A stretch of DNA of 64,000 bases, taken from assembly GCA_029263315.1 (NCBI GenBank), contig JAJCXR010000063.1, positions 16,318 through 80,317 of the forward strand, given 5' to 3'. Below, piece by piece: positions 17,602 to 25,174 of the stretch. The number at the start of each line of letters is the position of its first letter. Positions within the stretch are counted from its first letter, which is position 1. The position numbers and the translations under genes are program-made. The notes under the pieces were generated by a model, which saw only the letters and a program-made list of their open reading frames with translations, did not search any database and was not told where the DNA came from. The DNA is from Acidobacteriota bacterium. Its GTDB lineage: Bacteria; Acidobacteriota; Thermoanaerobaculia; Multivoradales; J023.

Positions 17602-19299
17602 ATGAGCGGCACTCCACTGAGCCGTCTGGTCGGCCTCGAGACCGAGTACGCCATGCGCTTCTCGACCTCCGGGAAGCATCCGGGCAACGACCTGATCTTC
17701 AGCGCCCTCAAGGACGCCATCGCCTCACGGGTGGCGACGCGCCCCGGCTCCTCCGCCGCCGGCAGAAATCAGTTCTTCACCGACAACGGTGGCGCTTTCT
17801 ATTATGAGTTCCTGCCCCAATGCATGCGGGGTGGCCTGATCGAAGGAGCCACCCCGGAATGCCGCGGGCCAAGCCAGGCGCTGCTCTATCAGCGGGCGCA
17901 AGAGGCCATTCTGCGCCAGGCCTTGCCGGTTGCTCAGCTCCAGCTCACCATGGCCGGATTCCCGGGCGAGCTGGGCCTGCTCAAGAACTGCCGCGACGCT
18001 GAAGACCACATCTACGGCTCGCAAGAGAACTACGAAGTCGACGTCGCCTCCGGGGTCGGGCTCTGGTGCCTGCGGCTCGGCCTAGTGCTTCTGCTGCCGG
18101 TTCTTGTGCTGCAGGTCGTCCTGGTGTTCAGCTTCCTGCTGCTGGTGCTCGTCGGCACCCTGGTCTGGCTGTTCGTTGCGGCGCTGGTGCCCATCTGGCG
18201 TCGCCACTTCCGCTGGTTTGTCGACAGCGAGCCGCGCAAGGTCGAGGAAGCCCTCGGCCGTTTTGTGCTCCACCTCAGCCTCTTCGCCATGTGGCCCATC
18301 GCCCAACCGCTGTGCCTGCTGCTGCGGCTCCTGGGGTTTCGCCGCCTGCGTCGCCAGTTGTTGCCATTTCTGGTGACTCGCGCCGTGTTCAGCGGTGCCG
18401 GCTCGGTGGCGGGGGATCGACGTTTCCATATCGCCGAGAAGGCCACCGCCATCGATCGCACCATCCGCGCCTCCGCCCGGCCGGTGGACCGCTCGATCTT
18501 CGACATCGGCAACCTGCTCAAGAGCTTCTGCGCACCGTTCAATCTACAGCTCGCCCCCATCGCCACCATGTTTCGTCGCCGTCAACGGCTGCAACTGGGC
18601 TTTGGCGACTCCAATCGCTGTCAGACGGCGGAGCTGCTCAAAGTCGGTACCACCACCTTGGTCATCGACATGATCGAGGCCGGCTTCCTGGAACCACCGC
18701 CGCGTTTGCAGCAGCCCATCGAGGCGCTGCATCGGGTGGCCGAAGACAGCACCCTGAGCCAGACCCTGGCCAGTGACCGGGGCCCCATGACCGCCCTCGA
18801 GGTGCAGCGTTTCTACCTGGAGCAAGCCCAGGCCTACCTGAAGCAATGCAAGACCGCTTCCCTGGAGGCGCGGCAAGTGGTCCAGCTGTGGCAGGAAATC
18901 CTGACCCATCTGGAGGCCCAGGATTTTGCTCCCCTGGTGGGTAAAATCGATTGGGTCAGCAAGCGCTACCTGCTCGAAGAATGTGCCCACGACGAGGACG
19001 ACGACGTACTCAAGACCATCGACTTGCGCTACCACGAGCTGGAGAGCGGTTACTTCGATCATTTGCAGCAGGCCCTACCGGCCAACGATGTCGTGCAGCC
19101 CGAGTCGGTGCTCCGGGCCATGCGGTTCCCCCCTGAAGATACACCGGCCTATTTCCGGGGTCGCTTGATTCGGGACCAAAAGAACAGCCCTCTACCGTTG
19201 GTCATCTCCTGGGAGTCCGCTCGCATCGGTCACCGGTTGAAGAGCAAGGTCATCCCTTTCAGGCGCCCGGACACCAGCGGAGGCAAACCCGAAGGCTGA
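17602..19299 (+). CDS. PafA/Dop-family Pup ligase or depupylase with inserted hydrophobic segments
   Basis: 565 residues. Family motifs in order: VGLETEYAMRF (residues 10-20, cf. GIETEYG of PafA/Dop), DNGGAFYYEF (61-70), GATPECRGPS (82-91), LLKNCRDAEDHIYGSQENYEV (126-146), FLVTRAVFSGAG (256-267), HRVAEDSTL (377-385), ALEVQRFYLEQA (398-409), KIDWVSKRYLLE (448-459), LRYHELESGYF (475-485) and PPEDTPAYFRGR (510-521). These enzymes are glutamine-synthetase-like and use ATP to attach or remove Pup. Unlike the soluble family, residues 152-198 form two strongly hydrophobic stretches and 221-245 another, suggesting a membrane anchor inside the catalytic domain. By eye the usual catalytic Asp is Glu69. 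Ligase versus depupylase cannot be settled. No proteasome gene lies in the window. Confidence 0.85.
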   Translation: MSGTPLSRLVGLETEYAMRFSTSGKHPGNDLIFSALKDAIASRVATRPGSSAAGRNQFFTDNGGAFYYEFLPQCMRGGLIEGATPECRGPSQALLYQRAQEAILRQALPVAQLQLTMAGFPGELGLLKNCRDAEDHIYGSQENYEVDVASGVGLWCLRLGLVLLLPVLVLQVVLVFSFLLLVLVGTLVWLFVAALVPIWRRHFRWFVDSEPRKVEEALGRFVLHLSLFAMWPIAQPLCLLLRLLGFRRLRRQLLPFLVTRAVFSGAGSVAGDRRFHIAEKATAIDRTIRASARPVDRSIFDIGNLLKSFCAPFNLQLAPIATMFRRRQRLQLGFGDSNRCQTAELLKVGTTTLVIDMIEAGFLEPPPRLQQPIEALHRVAEDSTLSQTLASDRGPMTALEVQRFYLEQAQAYLKQCKTASLEARQVVQLWQEILTHLEAQDFAPLVGKIDWVSKRYLLEECAHDEDDDVLKTIDLRYHELESGYFDHLQQALPANDVVQPESVLRAMRFPPEDTPAYFRGRLIRDQKNSPLPLVISWESARIGHRLKSKVIPFRRPDTSGGKPEG

Positions 19300-19329
19300 A
19301 CCGGGACATCGATTGAGCGATTCGGCCGA

Positions 19330-19354
19330 CCGCTCACCTCGAGCTGGCGAGCGG
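19330..19354 (+). terminator. Hairpin after the PafA/Dop-like gene
   Basis: CCGCTC-a-CC-tcgagct-GG-c-GAGCGG forms an interrupted stem about 30 bp after the stop at 19299. A U-rich tail is missing, so it is only a possible terminator. The rest of 19300-19510 holds the leader of the next gene, with TTTTTTT at 19472-19478 and AAGGA before its ATG. Confidence 0.4.
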
Positions 19355-19510
19355 CCCATGCAAAAATTTCGAGCACAGCCTTTTGGGGGCTGTCCTGGCT
19401 CCAACGGATCATCGAGTTCCAGGCCAGCAGCCGGTAGAATGAAGGCGCTGCCCTACTCACCGACACCTGAGTTTTTTTAGGGACCGTTTGCCGATGTCAA
19501 AAGGAACACC

Positions 19511-21274
19511 ATGTACTTGACGCCTGACTTGCTCGGAAAAATTCTTCACCGCCAGCAAGTCCTGACCGCCGAGCAGGTCAAGCTCATCCAGCAAGAGGCC
19601 CGCAGCATGCCGCGGCATTTGCGCTCCGCCAAAGCCTATGAGCAGCGGTCGGTGGCCTATGAGCTGATCGAAAGCTTGGGCTTGCGCATGGAGGCCAACG
19701 GTGGCTCGTTGGTGGAGGAGCAGACCATCGCCAACTCCATCGCCTCCGATGCCGGGTTGCCGCGCATCCGCATCGATCCTCTGCAGCTGGACGCCGATCT
19801 GATCGAGAACAAGATCTCCCGTCCCTTTGCCCGGCGTCACCGCATGATCCCCATCGAGGTCATCGACGGCAAATTGAAGGTGGCCTGCGCCAATCCCTTC
19901 AACATCGACGGCATCGACTCTTACAAGCGAATCGCCGGGCAAGAGCTCGAGGTCGTGGTGGCCTCGGAGCCGGAGATTCTGCGGGCCCTGACCGAGTTCT
20001 ATGGCCTGCGCCGCTCGGTGATGAAGGCGGAAAAGGATCTCACCTCCGGCGTCGACCTGGGCAACCTGGAGCAACTGGTACGGCTCAAGAACGAGTCGGA
20101 GATCGAGTCCAGCGACCAGCACATCGTCAACGCCGTCGAATACATGCTGCAACACGCCTACGATTCGCGGGCCAGTGACATCCACATCGAGCCCAAACGG
20201 GACGCCAGCCTGGTGCGCTTCCGCATCGACGGTGTGCTGCACGATATCCAGAGCATTCCGATGGTTGTCCACCGGGCCATCATCAGCCGCATCAAGACCA
20301 TGTCGCGGCTCGACATCGCCGAGCGGCGACGTCCCCAGGATGGCCGTATCAAGACGGTGCGCAAGGATCGAGAGATCGAGCTGCGCGTCTCGACGCTACC
20401 AGTGGCCTTTGGCGAAAAGGTGGTGATGCGCATCTTCGATCCGGGCGTCCTGTTGCAGGATTTGACCGGCCTCGGCTTCTATCCGGAAGAGCTGAAACTT
20501 TTCGACGATTTCATCCACCGTCCCCACGGCATCATCCTGGTGACCGGCCCCACCGGCTCCGGTAAGACGACGACCCTCTATTCGGCCCTCAAGTCGATCA
20601 CCCAGAGCGAGGTCAATGTCACCACCATCGAAGATCCCATCGAGATGGTGCACGAGCCGTTCAATCAGACGGCCATCGATCCTAAAGTCGGCATCAGCTT
20701 CGCCGTCGCCCTACGCCACATCCTGCGGCAAGATCCCGACATCATCATGGTCGGCGAAATTCGTGACCAAGAGACGGCCCAATATGCCATCCAAGCGGCC
20801 CTCACCGGCCACCTGGTATTCTCGACGCTCCATACCAACGACGCCCCCACCGCCATTTCGCGCCTCGACGACCTGGGCATCGAACGCTTCCTCATCGCTT
20901 CGACGCTCATAGGAACCATGGCCCAACGGCTGGTCAGGCGAATTTGCCCCCATTGCACCCAAGAGCGATTCCTCGAGCCCGAGGAGGTCGAGGCCCTGCG
21001 GCTTTCCGTCCCACCGGGCAAGCGCATCAAAGTGCAGGAGGGGGAGGGTTGCTTTGAGTGTCGCCAAACCGGTTATCTGGGACGCGCCGGCATTTTCGAG
21101 GTCTTGGCCATCGACGAAAAAATCAAGGAAATGATCATCGAAGGCGCCGACGCACCGCTGCTCAAACGGGAGGCCGGACGCGGCGGCATGAAGACCCTGC
21201 GTCAATCGGCCCTGCGCAAACTAGCCGATGGTGTGACAACCTATAGCGAGGTCATCCGCGTCACCGCATTCTAG
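19511..21274 (+). CDS. GspE/PilB-type secretion or pilus-assembly ATPase
   Basis: 587 residues. The N-terminal region (1-160) matches the T2SSE N domain found in PilB and GspE. The ATPase core has Walker A GPTGSGKT (G346-T353), the Asp box TTIEDPIEM, Walker B with DPDIIMVGEIRD, and the His box STLHTNDAPTAISRL. Near the C-terminus CPHC...CFEC forms the tetracysteine zinc site typical of GspE/PilB and absent from PilT. The protein is a hexameric cytoplasmic motor for type IV pili or type II secretion. No other pilus or secretion gene is adjacent, so the assignment to one system is open. AAGGA precedes the ATG. Confidence 0.94.
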   Translation: MYLTPDLLGKILHRQQVLTAEQVKLIQQEARSMPRHLRSAKAYEQRSVAYELIESLGLRMEANGGSLVEEQTIANSIASDAGLPRIRIDPLQLDADLIENKISRPFARRHRMIPIEVIDGKLKVACANPFNIDGIDSYKRIAGQELEVVVASEPEILRALTEFYGLRRSVMKAEKDLTSGVDLGNLEQLVRLKNESEIESSDQHIVNAVEYMLQHAYDSRASDIHIEPKRDASLVRFRIDGVLHDIQSIPMVVHRAIISRIKTMSRLDIAERRRPQDGRIKTVRKDREIELRVSTLPVAFGEKVVMRIFDPGVLLQDLTGLGFYPEELKLFDDFIHRPHGIILVTGPTGSGKTTTLYSALKSITQSEVNVTTIEDPIEMVHEPFNQTAIDPKVGISFAVALRHILRQDPDIIMVGEIRDQETAQYAIQAALTGHLVFSTLHTNDAPTAISRLDDLGIERFLIASTLIGTMAQRLVRRICPHCTQERFLEPEEVEALRLSVPPGKRIKVQEGEGCFECRQTGYLGRAGIFEVLAIDEKIKEMIIEGADAPLLKREAGRGGMKTLRQSALRKLADGVTTYSEVIRVTAF

Positions 21275-21380
21275 ACCTCGATCATCGGGAAAGACGCCAC
21301 ACGCCTTGGGGAGCACCAGCTTAGGCTCCCGCATCCCCAGCACGGAGCCATCGCTCGGCCAGCAGCCTGCAGATACACCC

Positions 21381-22733
21381 ATGAGCGCCTACCTACCCCA
21401 TGCGGCCCGCATCCGTACTCTGCTGTCCTTCTCCGACTCCCTCGGATTGGCCCTGGCGGTATGGCTGGCCTTCACCATCCGGTTTGTGCCCAGGGTACGG
21501 CAGCTCAAATGGGAACAGCTACTGACCCACCCGTGGATCCTCTTCTGGGCCCTGCTCGCCGCCTTGGTCTTGGCGGCGGCGGCGGAGCTCTACGAGCCCG
21601 AGGTGCTGCATCGACGGGTGGAAGTTGCGGTCCGCGTCGTCGCCATGGTGGCGGCCTGGACAATGACCATCATCTTGGCCACCTACCTACAACCGGCCTG
21701 GGACTATGGCCGCGGCCTGATGCTCATCACCAGCGCAGTGTGGGGCGGTTGGGCCATCTTGACCCGCTGGGCCTTCACCTCCTGGCTGCGCCAACGGTCC
21801 TCACGGTTCCCCGCCTTGGTGGTGGGCGAGGTCGATTCGGTGCGGCAATTCTGCTCCGAGCTGGCGGCCCGGGATTCCGCCCCTTGGCGACCGGAGGATG
21901 GCTCGGCCATTGCCAATGACCGCATCGCTGCTGAGATCGAGCGCCGAGGGGCGGCCATCGTCGTCTTCGCCAGCGGCGACGAAAGCACCTTGCAGATGGG
22001 CAGCGACCTGGCCCGGCTTCACTTTTCGGGGGTTCCCGTGGTCGCCGCCTCCGAAGTCTGGGCTTGGCTGGAAGAGCGCCTGCCCCTGGAAGCCTTGACA
22101 CCCAACTTCTTTCTCCATCAGCCGGGTTTCGGGGCCGTCCATTGGACCTTCTTCAACCGCCTGACCCGCATCGCCGACATCGTCTTGGCCTGTTTGCTGT
22201 TGGTGGTCACGGCCCCCATCTTCTTGCTGGGCGCCCTGATGGTGCTGGTGACGGCCGGCGGTCCCGTCCTCTACCGACAATTGAGGGTGGGGCAATTCGG
22301 CCGTCATTTCACCATGCTCAAGCTGCGGACCATGCGCCGCGACGCCGAGACCGACGGCCCGGCTTTCTCCACCGTCAACGACCCCCGAACCCTGCCGGTG
22401 GGTCGCATCCTGCGCCGCCTCCGCATCGATGAGTTGCCGCAGCTCCTGAATGTGCTCAAGGGCGAAATGTCGATGGTCGGTCCGCGGCCGGAGCGACCGG
22501 AGTTTGTCGCCGACTTGACTCTCGAGATTCCCTACTATGCCTTTCGCACCGCCGTGCCGCCGGGGCTCACCGGCTGGGCCCAGGTCAATGTTCCCTACGC
22601 CAGCGAGCTGGCGGATCATCGACGCAAGCTGGAGTACGATCTCTACTTCATTCGGGAACGTTCAACCCGCCTCTACCTGCTGACTCTGTTGCGTACCGTC
22701 AGCGCCGCCCTGGTGGGGGTCCGAAGGATTTAG
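21381..22733 (+). CDS. Polyprenyl-phosphate sugar-1-phosphate transferase (exopolysaccharide initiating enzyme)
   Basis: 450 residues from ATG 21381; a TTG 75 bases upstream is an alternative. Several N-terminal membrane spans (residues 10-145) and a CoA-binding-like middle part are followed by a last transmembrane segment (DIVLACLLLVVTAPIFLLGA). The C-terminal bacterial sugar transferase domain has GGPVLYRQLRVGQFG, FTMLKLRTMRRDAE, LRRLRIDELPQLLNVLKG and MSMVGPRPERPEF, all typical. It transfers a hexose-1-phosphate to undecaprenyl phosphate at the inner membrane and so starts a surface polysaccharide. The glycosyltransferases from 22662 to 39199 may extend the same polymer. The 3' end overlaps the convergent glycosyltransferase gene by 72 bp. 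Confidence 0.93.
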   Translation: MSAYLPHAARIRTLLSFSDSLGLALAVWLAFTIRFVPRVRQLKWEQLLTHPWILFWALLAALVLAAAAELYEPEVLHRRVEVAVRVVAMVAAWTMTIILATYLQPAWDYGRGLMLITSAVWGGWAILTRWAFTSWLRQRSSRFPALVVGEVDSVRQFCSELAARDSAPWRPEDGSAIANDRIAAEIERRGAAIVVFASGDESTLQMGSDLARLHFSGVPVVAASEVWAWLEERLPLEALTPNFFLHQPGFGAVHWTFFNRLTRIADIVLACLLLVVTAPIFLLGALMVLVTAGGPVLYRQLRVGQFGRHFTMLKLRTMRRDAETDGPAFSTVNDPRTLPVGRILRRLRIDELPQLLNVLKGEMSMVGPRPERPEFVADLTLEIPYYAFRTAVPPGLTGWAQVNVPYASELADHRRKLEYDLYFIRERSTRLYLLTLLRTVSAALVGVRRI

Positions 22734-23909
22734 CGCCTGGTCTCGGCCCTGCATGACGGTCCACAGGAGATGCTCGAAGAGACTGCCGACCTTGACCAAG
22801 TCGTGGCGACTCAACAGCCAGCGCTCCGCCACCACCGTGGTGCGGAAGGCCAGCTCGGGCTCCTGCAGCAGCCGGACCACCGCCCGGGCAAAGTTTTCCC
22901 CGGTGTTGGCGGCCAGGATGGCGTCCGGCGGAAGATCATCCAGGCCGGAGCGCCCCCCCACCGTCGTGACCACCGGCACGCCGTCGGCCATCGCCTCCAA
23001 TATCTTGATCGGAGTGCCGGAGCCGGCCTTCAAGGGAGCCACCGCCACCGCAGCCTGGCGCCGAAGGCTCGCCAAGTCACTGGGGTTGGCGAATAGCTTG
23101 ATGTCCCGACCATTGGCCAATCGACGGATGGAGCGATGGGGGCGAGCCCCGGCCAGCCACCACTCCGCCTCCGGCACCGCCTCACGCACGCGCGGCCAGA
23201 CCCGACGGGCAAACCAACGCACCCCGTCGACGGTCGGGAAATATCCGAGATTGCCGGTCAGCACGACGATCGGCCGACGGGCTGTGGCCATGGGATCCCG
23301 GCGCTCCGTCTCGAGGCCGAAGGGAACCACCCGCACTCGGCCAGCCAGGGTCTCGTCGGACCCCACCAGGACCCGGCGATCACGCTCCGAGACCACGGTT
23401 GCCAAGTCCACCTGCCGCAGCAGGCGACGATCCCAACGGCCGATGCGCTGCGCCTCCCAACGCCAGAAGCGCCCCAACAGGCGGTCCCGCTGCCCCCGTT
23501 GTGCCATGTTGAGGGCCAGGGCATCCACCAGGTCCAAGACCACGGGCACGTCACCCAGGGCATCGAGGGTGTCGCCGAGCCGCGACAACACCACCACCGC
23601 CACGTCCGGCTGAAAGGAGCGGCGCTCTTCCGCCACCACCTTCTCGAAATGGCGTTGATGGTGTAGAGCCACCTGCAATGGACGACCGGCTATCGATAGG
23701 GCTCCGCGCAGCAAATGCCATCGACGCACCGGCACCGATCGCAGGCTGATACCGGCAGGTGGCGGCTGGCTCTCGAAGCTCGGCCACCGCTGGCAGACGA
23801 TGCGCACCTCATGGCGAACCGCCAGTTGCTGCGCCAAACCCGCGGTACGCACCTGATCGCCACGGCGTCCAGGCCACGGGGGGCGTGCGGTGACAAATAG
23901 AATTCGCAC
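22662..23909 (-). CDS. Glycosyltransferase family 4-like protein
   Basis: 415 residues. The N-terminal MRILFVTARPPWPGRRGDQVR is the typical first strand and loop of GT-B enzymes that take nucleotide sugars. The C-terminal half has VVLTGNLGYFPTVDGVRWF, EWWLAGARPHRSIRRL and the sugar-nucleotide region GSGTPIKILEAMADGVPVVTT, with Glu of the EX7E-type motif. It is most like the GT4 enzymes of exopolysaccharide loci. The last 24 codons overlap the sugar transferase gene on the other strand; the C-terminus there is Gln/Gly-rich and not conserved-looking, so read-through past an ancestral stop is possible. Confidence 0.88.
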   Translation of the reverse strand: MRILFVTARPPWPGRRGDQVRTAGLAQQLAVRHEVRIVCQRWPSFESQPPPAGISLRSVPVRRWHLLRGALSIAGRPLQVALHHQRHFEKVVAEERRSFQPDVAVVVLSRLGDTLDALGDVPVVLDLVDALALNMAQRGQRDRLLGRFWRWEAQRIGRWDRRLLRQVDLATVVSERDRRVLVGSDETLAGRVRVVPFGLETERRDPMATARRPIVVLTGNLGYFPTVDGVRWFARRVWPRVREAVPEAEWWLAGARPHRSIRRLANGRDIKLFANPSDLASLRRQAAVAVAPLKAGSGTPIKILEAMADGVPVVTTVGGRSGLDDLPPDAILAANTGENFARAVVRLLQEPELAFRTTVVAERWLLSRHDLVKVGSLFEHLLWTVMQGRDQALNPSDPHQGGADGTQQSQQVEAG

Positions 23910-24014
23910 TTGGAAGTCTCATTCATATTCGACCCACGGAGGCCCACGGGTCGACAGAGAGTCAATTCTCTGGCCAGGATAAAAAAGGAACCCGGCAAGA
24001 CATCTATAAATAGA

Positions 24015-24043
24015 AAAGCCACCCAGCATGGCTGGATGGCTTT
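24015..24043 (-). terminator. Rho-independent terminator of the leftward gene at 24136
   Basis: Read on the minus strand, AAAGCCA-t-CCAGC-cat-GCTGG-g-TGGCTTT forms a long stem followed by TCTATTTAT. It lies 93 bp after the stop codon of the 24136-24852 gene. A second small hairpin (AGCTCCT/AGGAGCT, 24047-24061) stands between the two. Confidence 0.8.
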
Positions 24044-24135
24044 CGCAGCTCCTGAGGAGCTCATCTAAACGGTTCTGGACAAGAGGCTCTCAGACCGGAA
24101 CCGAGTGAGCGGGAGCCGGGCTCCCCTAGCAGGTC

Positions 24136-24852
24136 TCACTCACCGGCGAGAGTACGGAACGACTCGAACTCATCGAAGTAGAGAGTCATCGTCTCGCCAG
24201 CGCCGAAGTTGTTGGTCTGCGGCGTACCAATGCGGATGCGGTCGACGGCGATCAAGCCATTGCTGACGGCGCGCTCTTGGTAGGCGGGATCACCGGACGG
24301 CGGGCAGGAAGCGGCGTCATCGACGACGGCGACGCGACCCATGCCATTGTTACCATTGGCAGTTTCCATCTCGGCGCAGATGCGGACCGGGTCATTGTCG
24401 GCCACCGGGATGCGGAGACCTACGGAACGCTGACCGCAGAGGTTACCGTTGATGAAGACCAGGACGCTGCCGTTGACACCACTAGGACCGGTCCGGTAGT
24501 AGAAACCGCGCATGGCCGACACGAAGGCGGCGCCGGGGCAGTCACCGGTGTTCGGATTGGGGTTTGCGGTGATGACATTGAAAATGGTCTGCCGAACCTG
24601 GGACGACGTGGAGGTCGCGGCCGGGTTGAAGAGGAAATTGAAGCGGTAGATGCTCTCATCATCCGGGGTCAGGTCTTCCACGTAGGCAACGCTGCTGTTG
24701 TCGTGGGTCACTTGGAGACCGCAGTTGCTACCACCGCAGGCCGTTCCACTACCACCCATGGCGGCAGTGTTGTTGACGGCCAAGGTATCGGCAAATGCCG
24801 CACCGGTCACCGCCAGCAGAATCGCAGTCAAAACAAAAATCTTGCCTCTCAT
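24136..24852 (-). CDS. Secreted protein of unknown function
   Basis: 238 residues. A short classical signal peptide (KIFVLTAILLAVTGAAFA-DT) is followed by a beta-rich mature domain. Two cysteine clusters are near the N-terminus (TACGGSNCGLQ) and further Cys at GDCPGAAF, NLCGQ, RICAE and SCPPSG, suggesting disulfides. The C-terminal YFDEFESFR resembles the ends of lectin-like or concanavalin-like folds in other exported acidobacterial proteins, but I cannot name a family. AAGGAG lies upstream of the ATG. It has its own terminator and sits alone. Confidence 0.75.
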   Translation of the reverse strand: MRGKIFVLTAILLAVTGAAFADTLAVNNTAAMGGSGTACGGSNCGLQVTHDNSSVAYVEDLTPDDESIYRFNFLFNPAATSTSSQVRQTIFNVITANPNPNTGDCPGAAFVSAMRGFYYRTGPSGVNGSVLVFINGNLCGQRSVGLRIPVADNDPVRICAEMETANGNNGMGRVAVVDDAASCPPSGDPAYQERAVSNGLIAVDRIRIGTPQTNNFGAGETMTLYFDEFESFRTLAGE

Positions 24853-25174
24853 CGTCAGCTCCTTCAGTTACGTCTTGTTGATGAGCACCCTTGTACGAAA
24901 AATAGCAGGAATCGAGAGCTTTCGCCAGCCCTGGAGAAACCCTTAGATGGACTCGAAACTCCCGCTCTAGCTACCACTTCCCTACAGTCGTTGTCCTTCT
25001 GTAGCCCGACAGATGGAGTTGCTCTCCGTCATTGATGCTTTGGAGGTTAGCAAAATGCCGTCATAGCGTCAACAGGTCTCAACGGCCCGATGGGCCTTTT
25101 CTCGACCCCGATGATCAGCCCCGATGATCGGCGCCGTGCATCGCTTCCCCGCCCTTGGCGACCGCCGCCCCGGA
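24853..25174. other. Non-coding stretch between two leftward genes
   Basis: 322 bp without a credible gene. It must hold the promoter of the secreted protein ending at 24136. A small hairpin GGCCC-gat-GGGCC-TTTT (25084-25100) points along the + strand, where no gene ends, and a short direct repeat CCCCGATGATC (two copies, 25107-25131) follows. Nothing else was recognised. Confidence 0.5.

Noticed and set aside
25084..25100. Hairpin with TTTT as a terminator
   Set aside because: It points along the + strand, where no gene ends; as a terminator of the leftward gene it has the T-run on the wrong side.
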